The notes beneath the pieces were generated by a model. That model had not been told where the DNA came from and searched no databases. It saw only the letters and a list, made by a program, of their open reading frames with translations. This document shows, piece after piece, positions 8,719 to 17,147 of a stretch of DNA of 59,832 bases. Positions within the stretch are counted from its first letter, which is position 1, and each line of letters opens with the position of its first letter. Both the position numbers and the translations under genes were made by a program. Source of the stretch: Halomonas llamarensis (lineage in GTDB: Bacteria > Pseudomonadota > Gammaproteobacteria > Pseudomonadales > Halomonadaceae); the NCBI RefSeq assembly GCF_023555005.1, contig NZ_JAMJPJ010000020.1, forward strand, positions 1-59,832, given 5' to 3'.

Positions 8719-9966
8719 ATGAAAATTGTAAACGCTAGGCTGCGTAATCAGCCAGGCCTCCATTCAGTGCATATCAAAAATGAATTTTTTGTTGATATTA
8801 ATATTCAGGCTGGTCGCGAGATGGTTGGAGATGATGAGATTGATGCGGAGGGTCACCTTCTGTGCACCCCCTTCATAGAACCGCATATCCATCTCGATGC
8901 CGCCATGACTGCAGGGGAGCCGCGCTGGAACGAGAGCGGTACTTTGTTCGAAGGGATTGAGTGCTGGGCTGAACGCAAGTCCATGCTTAACCAAGAAGAT
9001 ATTAAAGGTCGAGCATTAGCAACGTTGGAGTTACTTGTCAGCAACGGAGTGCAGCATGTACGTACCCATGCTGACGTCAGCGACCCCAGCTTAATTGGTC
9101 TTAAGACTCTGTGCGAGCTACGAGACGAGCTGAGCGACAAATTACAGATTCAGGTAGTAGCTTTCCCTCAGGAGGGCATTCTTTCATATCCCAATGGATT
9201 GGCGTTAATGGAAGAGGCAATTGAGGTAGGAGCAGATGTAATAGGAGCAATTCCTCACTTCGAGTATACCCGTGAAATGGGGGATTCCTCTCTCAAGAAA
9301 GTGATCCACCTAGCAAGAACACATGATCGCTTAGTGGATGTTCACTGCGATGAAATCGACGACCCTAATTCGCGCTTTCTGGAGGTGCTGGCTGCAGAAG
9401 CACTTTTCGCGGACATGGGAAGTCGAGTGACCGCCAGCCATACCACAGCAATGCACTCATACGACAACGCTTATTGCTCAAAACTATTTCGGCTTTTGAA
9501 AGCTTCTGATATCAATTTCATTTCCTGTCCTACGGAAAGTATCCACCTACAAGGGCGTTTCGATACCTACCCTAAGCGACGCGGTCTCACTCGAGTTAAA
9601 GAGTTGGACGCTGCGGGCATCAATGTTTGTTTCGCTGAAGACTCGGTCAACGATCCTTGGTACTCCTTGGGAAATGGAAGACTCTTGAGAACTTTAGATT
9701 TCGGCTTACATATATGTCAGATGATGGGGTATGCCGATTTTAGTCGATCCTTGGACTTTCTCACTGATCATTCTGCCCGCACCCTGGGTATTGAGAATGA
9801 TTACGGCATAGCTGTTGGGAAACCAGCCAATTGTATTCTCCTGGATGGGGAGGATGACTATGAGGTACTACGCCGTCAGGGTGATGTACTACTTTCCATT
9901 CGCTATGGGCGAGTGATCTGCCGCCGTGAACCAGCACAAATTATCACCCCCTCCTATTTACGCTAA
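8719..9966 (+). CDS. codA: Cytosine deaminase
   Basis: A 415-residue amidohydrolase. It has the metal ligands HIHLD (H56, H58), HCDEIDD and SHTTAMHSY, in CodA order. The segment near residue 313 reads FAEDSVNDPWYSLG. Escherichia coli CodA, from memory, has GHDDVFDPW there, so the key aspartate is kept but its neighbour is changed. The reaction is cytosine to uracil plus ammonia. Uracil could then feed salvage or the reductive pathway whose last enzyme is broken at the left of the window. Isoguanine or another amino-heterocycle is a possible alternative substrate. It forms an operon with the permease. Confidence 0.85.
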   Translation: MKIVNARLRNQPGLHSVHIKNEFFVDINIQAGREMVGDDEIDAEGHLLCTPFIEPHIHLDAAMTAGEPRWNESGTLFEGIECWAERKSMLNQEDIKGRALATLELLVSNGVQHVRTHADVSDPSLIGLKTLCELRDELSDKLQIQVVAFPQEGILSYPNGLALMEEAIEVGADVIGAIPHFEYTREMGDSSLKKVIHLARTHDRLVDVHCDEIDDPNSRFLEVLAAEALFADMGSRVTASHTTAMHSYDNAYCSKLFRLLKASDINFISCPTESIHLQGRFDTYPKRRGLTRVKELDAAGINVCFAEDSVNDPWYSLGNGRLLRTLDFGLHICQMMGYADFSRSLDFLTDHSARTLGIENDYGIAVGKPANCILLDGEDDYEVLRRQGDVLLSIRYGRVICRREPAQIITPSYLR

Positions 9967-10062
9967 CCAACAAAAAATACAGACCTGTTGGAAACCGGAC
10001 TGTCGAGCTGGGCTAATTGATGCTAAGTCCAGAAGCACGCATCCAGTCAGTTTAGCTCGACC

Positions 10063-10556
10063 CTAGAAATGGAAGCAACGCTGAACGTCTTCTTTGACAT
10101 CCTCTTCCACCTTCAACACTAACGTGCTTGTAGAGGGGGATTTCCAGGTTGTCGCCTCCCAGGTTCCTGCTTCGTTGTCCGTAGCCTCAATGCCTTGGCG
10201 TCGCCAGTCTTACACAAACATCCCAGGCATACATTTTGCTGTAAAGAAGAGCCCCTCAGTATTACCTCAACTCTCGGCACCGACCAACAGCGCGGTACCG
10301 GCTTGTAAAATGTTGCGAGCGGCGTTCACATCCCGGTCAATGCATCGGGTGCAGCAGTCCGGGCAATCTCAGGTGCGAACATCTAGTGGCAAGGGTTCGA
10401 CCACAAAGCCGCAGCCATGACAGCGTTTCGAGCTGGGGTACCAGGTCGATCTGGACGAATTGCCGTCTTGCCCATTCGTTCTTGTAATCAAGTTGGCTCA
10501 CCAACTCACTCTAGTCCAGGTCGTGAGCTTTCGACAGATGCCGACCATAGCCTCAC
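10063..10556 (-). pseudogene. Remnant of an IS200/IS605-type TnpB (OrfB)
   Basis: On the minus strand, 10556 down to 10210 encodes the C-terminal zinc-finger region of TnpB. It includes SELVSQLDYKNEWARRQFVQ, then after a frameshift YPSSKRCHGCGFVVEP, CPDCC and DRDVNAARNILQAG. In-frame stops interrupt it (in RT*DCPDC and AES*GNTEG). A same-frame stretch after its stop (GIEATDNEAGTWEATT..., ending at 10063) may be a readthrough tail or an unrelated scrap. The RuvC residues upstream are gone, so no RNA-guided nuclease can be made from it. Confidence 0.75.
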
Positions 10557-10591
10557 ATGGCCTTCAATGTCAGCCTTCACCAGCTTTACCC

Positions 10592-10861
10592 GAACAGGTT
10601 TCCACCCTGGTTCGGCCCTATATGGACCCAGCCTGGGTAACCCTGGAGATTACGGAAAGCGTTTTAATGACAGACCCGATCGAGATGGAAACACTGTTGA
10701 AAAGACTCCACGAGCAAAACTTCCAGATCGCTATTGATGACTTCGGTACGGGCTTCTCGTCCCTCAGTCGCTTTCAGTATCTGCCTCCCTAGTCGCTCAA
10801 TATAGACCGTAGTTTTGTCAACGAGCTCAATCCTGGGGGCAAGGGAGCCTGGGCTGCCTGA
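10592..10861 (+). pseudogene. Fragment of an EAL-domain cyclic-di-GMP phosphodiesterase
   Basis: A plus-strand frame encodes the middle of an EAL domain: LPEQVSTLVRPYMD, then LEITESVLMTDP, then IAIDDFGTGFSSLSRFQYL. An in-frame TAG follows at about 10790 and the frame then continues with SLNIDRSFV to a stop at 10861. The EAL motif itself and both domain ends are missing. It is a leftover of a larger signalling gene, joined directly to the TnpB remnant. Confidence 0.8.
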
Positions 10862-10875
10862 CCGTAACCTTGCCT

Positions 10876-12255
10876 TTAGTGCGTGGTGACCAGCATCACC
10901 ACGCTGAGAGCCGCCGAGACCCACATGGCCGGCTTGATCTCCTGGATGTTGCCGGTGAAGAGCTTAATCAGCACGAAGCTGAGGAAACCAAAGGCGATAC
11001 CCAGGGTGATCGAGTAGGTCAGCGGCATCAGGATGATGGCCAGAAAAGCCGGGAAGGCTTGGTCGAATTTCGTCCACTCGATCTTGCTGATCGGCGCCAG
11101 CATGAACAGTCCCACCAGCACCAGCGCCGGTGCGGTGGCGATACCCGGCACCAGCGAGAGCAGCGGCGACAGGAATAGGAAGGGTAGAAACAGCAGGGCG
11201 ATGGTCACCGCCACCAAGCCGGTCCGCCCGCCCTGGGCAACGCCGGCGCCGGATTCGATAAAGGTCTGGGCCGCACTGGTACCCAATGGCGCCGCGATCA
11301 TCGAGGCAAAGGCATCGACGGTCATTGAGCGCTTGAGGTTGCGGGGGTTGCCGTCCTTGTCCTTGAGGTCGGCCGACTCGGAGAGCGCCATGAAGCACGA
11401 CAAGGCATCGAAGAAGTTGGTGAACAGCATCACGAAGATGAACGGCAGATAGGCGACCGTCAGCGCTCCCCAGATGTCTACCTGCATCACCGCGCTGAAG
11501 TCCGGCCAGGCCGCCAGGCCGCTCCATTCCACGACTACGTCACCACCCCATAGCCGCCCCATGGGCGTTGCCAGCAGGGTGGTCAGGGCGATACCCAGGA
11601 TCAGTGCCCCGTTGAAGCGCAGGATGACCATGATTGCCGTTGCCATCATGCCGATGAAGAAGGTCACCATGCTGGCATCCATATTGCCCAGCGTGACCAG
11701 GGTGGCGTCGCTGCCGATGATGAAGCCGGCATTCTTGAAGCCGATGAAGGTGATGAACAGGCCAATGCCGCAGGTGATCGCATAGCGCAGCGAGGGGGGA
11801 ATGGCCTCGATGATTGCCTTGCGGACGTTGAACATAGCCAGGATGGCGAACAGCACCCCGGACCAGAACACGCAGCCTAGCGCCACTTCCCAAGAGAGCC
11901 CCGCGCCCTGTACCAGGGTATAGGTGAACAGGGCGTTCATGCCCATGCCCGGGGCGACCAGGATCGGGTTACGGGCATAGAGCCCCATGGCCAGGCTGCT
12001 CATGAAACTGATCAGCACCGTGGCCGATAGGGCGGCGGAGAAGGGAATGCCAGCATCGCTGAGAATCGCCGGGTTGACCACGATGATGTACATGGAGGCC
12101 AGGAAGGTGGCGATCCCGGCGAGGATTTCAATGCGCAGCGACGAGCCGCGCCGCGTTACGCCGAAATAGTGGTCCAGCCAGTTGGCGGGCGGGGCGGCCT
12201 GTTCATCAGGCCGTGCGGTGCTCTTGTCGGCAAGGGAGGAGGAGTTCGGTTCCAT
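10876..12255 (-). CDS. NCS2-family purine permease (AzgA type; guanine/hypoxanthine)
   Basis: A 459-residue membrane protein with about 12-14 hydrophobic segments. It begins, after a hydrophilic N-terminus, with LDHYFGVTRRGSSLRIEILAG, a hallmark of the AzgA branch of nucleobase/ascorbate transporters (PbuG/PbuO/GhxP relatives). The GMGMNALFTY and ADLKDKDGNPRN segments also fit that branch. It should import guanine, hypoxanthine or adenine with protons. It is the last gene of the purine cluster, 82 bases after guaD. Three 13-bp tandem repeats and a palindrome in that gap suggest some control of its own. Confidence 0.85.
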   Translation of the reverse strand: MEPNSSSLADKSTARPDEQAAPPANWLDHYFGVTRRGSSLRIEILAGIATFLASMYIIVVNPAILSDAGIPFSAALSATVLISFMSSLAMGLYARNPILVAPGMGMNALFTYTLVQGAGLSWEVALGCVFWSGVLFAILAMFNVRKAIIEAIPPSLRYAITCGIGLFITFIGFKNAGFIIGSDATLVTLGNMDASMVTFFIGMMATAIMVILRFNGALILGIALTTLLATPMGRLWGGDVVVEWSGLAAWPDFSAVMQVDIWGALTVAYLPFIFVMLFTNFFDALSCFMALSESADLKDKDGNPRNLKRSMTVDAFASMIAAPLGTSAAQTFIESGAGVAQGGRTGLVAVTIALLFLPFLFLSPLLSLVPGIATAPALVLVGLFMLAPISKIEWTKFDQAFPAFLAIILMPLTYSITLGIAFGFLSFVLIKLFTGNIQEIKPAMWVSAALSVVMLVTTH

Positions 12256-12271
12256 ATCGATGATCCTATTG

Positions 12272-12310
12272 TTGTTGGAGATCGTTGTTGGAGATCGTTG
12301 TAGAGAATCG
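12272..12310. repeat. Three tandem 13-bp repeats upstream of the purine permease
   Basis: TTGTTGGAGATCG occurs twice exactly (12272-12284 and 12285-12297), then once altered as TTGTAGAGAATCG (12298-12310). It lies in the leader of the permease mRNA, 17-55 bases before its start codon. Confidence 0.85.
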
Positions 12311-12325
12311 TGGTTGGCCGCCTAG

Positions 12326-12341
12326 TTGGCCAAGTGGTCAG
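12326..12341. promoter_or_regulatory. Candidate operator upstream of the purine permease
   Basis: TTGGCCAAGTGGTCAG is an imperfect palindrome overlapping the guaD stop codon. It closely matches two sites upstream of xdhA (18661-18676 and 18734-18749), giving the consensus TGACC-N4-GGTCA. The cognate regulator is not visible in the window. Confidence 0.5.
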
Positions 12342-13654
12342 TCCCGGGTGTGCTGACGTCTGCCACCCGCCCAAGTTTCGAGGACGCTGCGGTCATCGCC
12401 GAGCATCATCAGCGCGAACAGACGCTCGCCAAGGGTGCGGCAGCGTGCATGACGTCGTGACAGCAGCGGTGTGGCATCAGGGTCGAGTACCACGAAGTCG
12501 GCCTCCATACCGGGCGCCAGGCGGCCGATCTCGCTATCCAGCGACAAGGCACGCGCATTGCCGAGTGTCAGGCCGTAAAACCCTTGCCAAGCCGTCAGCG
12601 GCTGACCACGCAGTTGCCCAACTTGGTAGGCGGCCTTGAGGGTCGCCAGCCCCGAAAGGTCGGTGCCACCGCCGATGTCGCTGGCATAGGTCACGTTGAG
12701 ACCGACGTCGCGTGCGGCGTGGCGGTCGAACAGGCCGCTGCCGAGGAACAGGTTGGAGCTGGGACAGAAGGCCAGGTTGGCGCCCCGCTCAGCCAGTCGG
12801 CGGCGCATCCCCTGGTCAAGATGAATGCCGTGGGCAAAGGTGCTGCGTGGCCCCACTAGCCCGGACTGCTCGTAGACTTCCAGGTAGTCGCGGCTCTCGG
12901 GGAATAGCGCGGCCACCCAGTCCAGCTCGCCGGTGTTTTCAGACAGGTGGGTCTGCAGCCACAAACTCGGGTCATTGCGCAACAGTCCGCCCGTCGCGTC
13001 GAGCTGCTCTCGGGTCGAGGTGGGGGCGAAGCGCGGCGTCAGGCTGTAGCCGAGCCGGCGCGTGCCGTGCCAGTCGCTGATCAGCCGCTCGGCGTCGCGG
13101 ATGCCGCCCTGGGTGTCATCGCAGAGCGCCTCGGGGGCGTGGCGATTCATGTGAACCTTTCCAGCCAGCATGCGTAAATCGCGCTTGCGGCTGGCGGTGA
13201 AGAAGGCATCCACGGAAGCGGGGTGGCTGGAGCAGAACACCTGGGCCGTGGTGGTGCCGACCCGCAGCATCTCATCGAGAAAAGCATCAGAGAGTGCCAG
13301 GGCATGCTCGTACTGGGCGAAACGACACTCTTCAGGAAAGGTGTAGTCGTTGAGCCAGTCGAGCAACTGGCGCCCGTAGGAGGCCATGATCTCGAGCTGG
13401 ACGTAATGCACGTGGCTGTCGATGAAGCCGGGCATCAGCAGCTTGCCACGGTGGTCGATGACATTGATGCCCGTGGGCAGGCTGGGTTCGAGTCGCGCAT
13501 AGTCATCGATGGCGCGGATGCGGCCATCTTCGATCCACAGGGCAGCGTCTTTAATATGGCGAACACTGCCCTCTGCTGGGCTATCGCCCTCGCCGGGGTC
13601 GGCATCGAAGCTCAGCAGTTCGGCGCGAATCACGCGCGAGTCGTTAGTCGTCAT
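12338..13654 (-). CDS. guaD: Guanine deaminase
   Basis: A 438-residue amidohydrolase of normal length. Metal-binding motifs are visible: FIDSHVHYVQLE (H81, H83), HLSENTGELDW, the AHGIHLD region and SDIGGGTDLSGL near the C-terminus. The enzyme converts guanine to xanthine plus ammonia, supplying the substrate for the xanthine dehydrogenase encoded just upstream. It starts 59 bases after xdhC, so xdhABC-guaD-azgA looks like one transcription unit. I see nothing abnormal in the sequence. Confidence 0.9.
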   Translation of the reverse strand: MTTNDSRVIRAELLSFDADPGEGDSPAEGSVRHIKDAALWIEDGRIRAIDDYARLEPSLPTGINVIDHRGKLLMPGFIDSHVHYVQLEIMASYGRQLLDWLNDYTFPEECRFAQYEHALALSDAFLDEMLRVGTTTAQVFCSSHPASVDAFFTASRKRDLRMLAGKVHMNRHAPEALCDDTQGGIRDAERLISDWHGTRRLGYSLTPRFAPTSTREQLDATGGLLRNDPSLWLQTHLSENTGELDWVAALFPESRDYLEVYEQSGLVGPRSTFAHGIHLDQGMRRRLAERGANLAFCPSSNLFLGSGLFDRHAARDVGLNVTYASDIGGGTDLSGLATLKAAYQVGQLRGQPLTAWQGFYGLTLGNARALSLDSEIGRLAPGMEADFVVLDPDATPLLSRRHARCRTLGERLFALMMLGDDRSVLETWAGGRRQHTRD

Positions 13655-13713
13655 GATAGGGCTCTTCTTTTTCAGTAGTACGACGCATGTTTATAAAGGG
13701 CTACGGCGTATGC

Positions 13714-14580
13714 TTATGAAGGGTGCTGGCCAAATAGGGCACGGAGTTCGCCTGGATCGAGGCCGCGCCGGTCGGCGCGCTCGGCGCTTCCCATAAGCGG
13801 CAGCAGCTCGGCCATGGCGGCAAGCGCTATGGCATAGGGCGTCTTGTCGCCGCCTGTGCCTCCGCTGGCCATGCCGATGGGGCAGCGCACCCTGGTTAGC
13901 GCCGCTTCGTCATGCCCGGCATCGCTCAGTCGCGAACGAAAGCTGGCCCATTTGCTGTGTGATCCGATCAGGCCGATTGAGGCCATGTCGTTACGGTGCA
14001 GCAGGGCATCCACCAGTTCGCGGTCTTCGGCGTGGTCGTGAGTCAGCACCAGCGCGTGGCTATTCGCAGGCAGGGCGGCCACGGCGGCTCTAAGGCCAGC
14101 TGTGTGGCGACAGGTTAGGCGCGGCTGCGCCTCAGCCCAGTCGGGAAATACGCCTTGGCGGCTGTCGTGCCATAGCACCTGCCAGGGCAATGGGGCGGCC
14201 AGACGGACGATCTCGCTACCCACGTGGCCGGCGCCGAAGAGGGCTAACGTCGCCGCACTGCCGGGGAAGATCTCTAGCAATACGTTGACGAAGCCGCCGC
14301 AGCATTGCCCGCTGCGCCCGCCCAGGGCAAAGGCTTCGAGACTCATGCCAAGCTCTCCGCTCGCTAGTCGCTCCCGGGCCGCGTCGATGACCTGGAATTC
14401 GAAGGTGCCGCCGCCCAGGGTGTCGCAGACGGCGTCCGCCGTGATCACCATGCGAGCGCCTGGCTCTCGGGGCGTGGAGCCAGCACTGGTCACCACGGTC
14501 GCCAGCGCATGGGGCAAGCCGTCCCGCTGCAAGCGGTGCAGGGCTTCATGCCAGCTTTCGGGGCGCTGAGTTTTCATCAC
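13714..14580 (-). CDS. xdhC: Xanthine dehydrogenase accessory protein XdhC
   Basis: A 288-residue XdhC/CoxI-family protein. The GSTPREPGARM motif near the N-terminus, the cysteine-bearing SGQCCGGFVNV and the Rossmann-like LFGAGHVGSE are typical. It loads and sulfurates the molybdenum cofactor and inserts it into the dehydrogenase. It overlaps xdhB by 4 bases (ATGA type), so translation is coupled. Confidence 0.9.
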   Translation of the reverse strand: MMKTQRPESWHEALHRLQRDGLPHALATVVTSAGSTPREPGARMVITADAVCDTLGGGTFEFQVIDAARERLASGELGMSLEAFALGGRSGQCCGGFVNVLLEIFPGSAATLALFGAGHVGSEIVRLAAPLPWQVLWHDSRQGVFPDWAEAQPRLTCRHTAGLRAAVAALPANSHALVLTHDHAEDRELVDALLHRNDMASIGLIGSHSKWASFRSRLSDAGHDEAALTRVRCPIGMASGGTGGDKTPYAIALAAMAELLPLMGSAERADRRGLDPGELRALFGQHPS

Positions 14581-17147
14581 TCGCCACCTTTTTCCAGCGG
14601 ACGCGTATCGTGCCAGGCATCGTGCTGGGAACCGTATTGGGCACGTAGGGCCTCAGCTGCCATTAGCACGCGTTCCGGGGTAGCCGGTGTATCGAGTCGC
14701 GGTGCCTCGGCGTAGTCGGCAAGACTCGCCAGGGCGTCGCGCAGCGCGGACCACACCGCCATGCCGAGCATGAAAGGAGGTTCGCCCACGGCCTTGGAGC
14801 GATAGATGCTGGCCATGGAGTTGGGGTGGCCCTCCAGCAGCTTGACGTTGAACACCGGTGGCAGGTCGCCGTAGGTGGGAATCTTGTAGGTAGCCGGGCC
14901 GTCGGAGATCAGCCGCCCGGCATCGTTCCACTTTAGCTCTTCGCTGGTTAGCCAGCCCATCCCCTGGATGAAGCCGCCCTCCACTTGGCCAATGTCGATG
15001 GCCGGATTCAGCGAGTCGCCGACATCGTGAAGTATGTCCACACGGTCGACCTGATACTCACCGCTGAGCGTGTCGACGCTGACTTCCGCCACGGCGGCGC
15101 CGTAGGCAAAGTAATAGAAGGGGCGGCCCTGACCGACGTTGCGATCGTAGTGGATCAGCGGCGTGGCGTAGAAGCCCTTCTCCGAAAGTGAGGTGCGATT
15201 CAGGTAGGCAGCCTGGATCAGCTCGCCCCAGGGGATGCGGCGCTCGCTCTCGCCGTACCCTGCCACCAGGTGCCCAGCCTCCAGGCGCATGTCTTCACGG
15301 TCGAGCCCTTGATCCTGATAGAGATGCTCATGGGCAAAATCGAACAGCCGCTGCTTAAGCTTCATGCAGGCGTCACGTGCTGCCTGGCCATTGAGGTCGG
15401 CGCCACTGGAAGCCGCGGTGGGCGAGGTGTTGGGCACCTTGTCGGTGCGCGTGGCGGTAATGCGGACTTCTTCGGTATCCAGGCCCAGCTCACGGGCGGC
15501 CACCTGACAGATCTTGGTGTGCAGGCCCTGGCCCATCTCGGTGCCGCCGTGGTTGATCATCACGCTGCCGTCGGTATAGACATGCAACAGCGCGCCGGCC
15601 TGATTGAGGTGCTTGGCGGTAAAGGAAATACCGAACTTCACCGGCGTCAGCGCCAGGCCTCTCTTGATGATGGGACTCTCGGCGTTGAATTCGGTGATCG
15701 CACGGCGCCGCTCCCAGTAATCGCTGCTGGTCTCAAGTTGTTCGACCAGATCATGCAACAGGCCGATCTGGTCCACCTGCTGGCCATAGTGAGTGATATC
15801 ACGGCGGGTCGTTTGGTGGTCGGTGCGGTAGAAGTTGCGCTTGCGTACCGTCAGCGGGTCCTCGCCGATGCGCCGGGCGATGTCGTCCATGGCTGCCTCA
15901 ATCACCATCATGCCCTGGGGGCCGCCGAAGCCGCGAAAGGCGGTGTTCGATGCGGTATGGGTGCGAGCCCGGTGGCCGGTCACCCGGGCATCGCCCAGCG
16001 AATAGGCGTTGTCGCTGTGGAACATGGCGCGGTCGACGATGGCGTCCGAGAGATCCGGCGAGTAGCCGCAGTCGCCGATCACGGTGATCTCGCCGCCCTG
16101 AATCACGCCCTGTTCGTCGACACCCAGCCGGTAGCGGTTATGGAAGGGGTGGCGCTTGCCGGTGGCACGCATGTCGTCGCCACGCGGCAGACGCACGCGG
16201 GTGGCGCGGCCGGTGCGCCGGGCGAAAAGTGCGGCGATGCAGGCCCAGGGCGAAGCCTGGGTTTCCTTGCCGCCGAAGCCGCCGCCCATGCGGCGCACTT
16301 CTACGGTCACCGCATGAAATGGGATGCCCAGTACCTCGGCTACCAGTTTCTGGGTTTCGCTGGGGTGCTGATTGGAGGTAAAGACCACCACGCCCTCGTC
16401 TTCCGTGGGCTGCACCAGGCAGGCCTGGCCTTCCAGGTAGAAATGCTCCTGGCCGCCGACGAACTGCTCGTCTTCCACGACAAACGAGGCGTCCTTCAGC
16501 GCTTGCTCCCAGTCACCGCTCTGCTGAACATGGCTGGGGCGCACGAACTCTTCCCGCTCGGCGGCGGCGACTGGATCAAGGCATGCAGGCTGCTCGTCGA
16601 TCTCCACGACTGCCGCCTGTACGGCTTCCCGCGCGGCGCGATGATTCTCGGCAGCCACGGCGAAGATAACCTGACCGACGTAGCTGATCTCTTCTTCGAC
16701 GAAGATGGGGTCGCCGGGAAAGACCGGGCCGATATCGGTATGGCCGGGCACATCGCCCACGGCGATGACATCCACGACTCCGGGCATGGTGCGGACTTTG
16801 TCCAGGTCGAGGCGAGTCAGGCGGCCATGGGCGACGGGAGAGAGGCCCAGGGCCACGTGCAGCGTGTTAGCCGGGGCGCTCAGGTCGTCGATGTAGGCGG
16901 CCCGGCCGGTGACATGCTTGACCGCGCTCTCATGAGCCTGGGAGTGCGGGTGAGTAGGAGTATAAGGAAGCGTGTCGCGCGCCAAGGGGCCGTCGCCCTT
17001 GATGCGACCATCGAGTTCGTGACGGGCCGTCGTCGACTCGGCGCTTACGTCGGCGGTGGCTTCTTGGTTGGATGCTGGCGCGGTTTCAGGCGTGGCATCG
17101 GGCGCCTTGGAAAGCGGCGCCTTAGAAAGCTTAGTGAGCGTACGCAT
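14577..17147 (-). CDS. xdhB: Xanthine dehydrogenase, molybdopterin-binding subunit
   Basis: An 856-residue large subunit. The molybdopterin motif GGGFGGKETQ, the AFRGFGGPQGM segment and the active-site glutamate region VGEPPFMLG are present. With XdhA it hydroxylates hypoxanthine to xanthine and xanthine to urate. The first 65 or so residues are Ala/Thr/Pro-rich and precede the usual family start near ESAVKHVTGRAAYIDD, so the chain is longer than the common 780 or so. The first ATG overlaps the end of xdhA by 17 bases. A later start is possible but I see no better ribosome site. Confidence 0.92.
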   Translation of the reverse strand: MRTLTKLSKAPLSKAPDATPETAPASNQEATADVSAESTTARHELDGRIKGDGPLARDTLPYTPTHPHSQAHESAVKHVTGRAAYIDDLSAPANTLHVALGLSPVAHGRLTRLDLDKVRTMPGVVDVIAVGDVPGHTDIGPVFPGDPIFVEEEISYVGQVIFAVAAENHRAAREAVQAAVVEIDEQPACLDPVAAAEREEFVRPSHVQQSGDWEQALKDASFVVEDEQFVGGQEHFYLEGQACLVQPTEDEGVVVFTSNQHPSETQKLVAEVLGIPFHAVTVEVRRMGGGFGGKETQASPWACIAALFARRTGRATRVRLPRGDDMRATGKRHPFHNRYRLGVDEQGVIQGGEITVIGDCGYSPDLSDAIVDRAMFHSDNAYSLGDARVTGHRARTHTASNTAFRGFGGPQGMMVIEAAMDDIARRIGEDPLTVRKRNFYRTDHQTTRRDITHYGQQVDQIGLLHDLVEQLETSSDYWERRRAITEFNAESPIIKRGLALTPVKFGISFTAKHLNQAGALLHVYTDGSVMINHGGTEMGQGLHTKICQVAARELGLDTEEVRITATRTDKVPNTSPTAASSGADLNGQAARDACMKLKQRLFDFAHEHLYQDQGLDREDMRLEAGHLVAGYGESERRIPWGELIQAAYLNRTSLSEKGFYATPLIHYDRNVGQGRPFYYFAYGAAVAEVSVDTLSGEYQVDRVDILHDVGDSLNPAIDIGQVEGGFIQGMGWLTSEELKWNDAGRLISDGPATYKIPTYGDLPPVFNVKLLEGHPNSMASIYRSKAVGEPPFMLGMAVWSALRDALASLADYAEAPRLDTPATPERVLMAAEALRAQYGSQHDAWHDTRPLEKGGE

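Noticed and set aside
10063..10556. A possible active TnpB with a guide RNA (omega RNA)
   Set aside because: The frame is broken by stops and a frameshift, and the RuvC part is missing, so it can only be a relic.
12272..12310. A CRISPR array, from short repeated units
   Set aside because: The units are contiguous 13-mers without spacers, and there are no cas genes.
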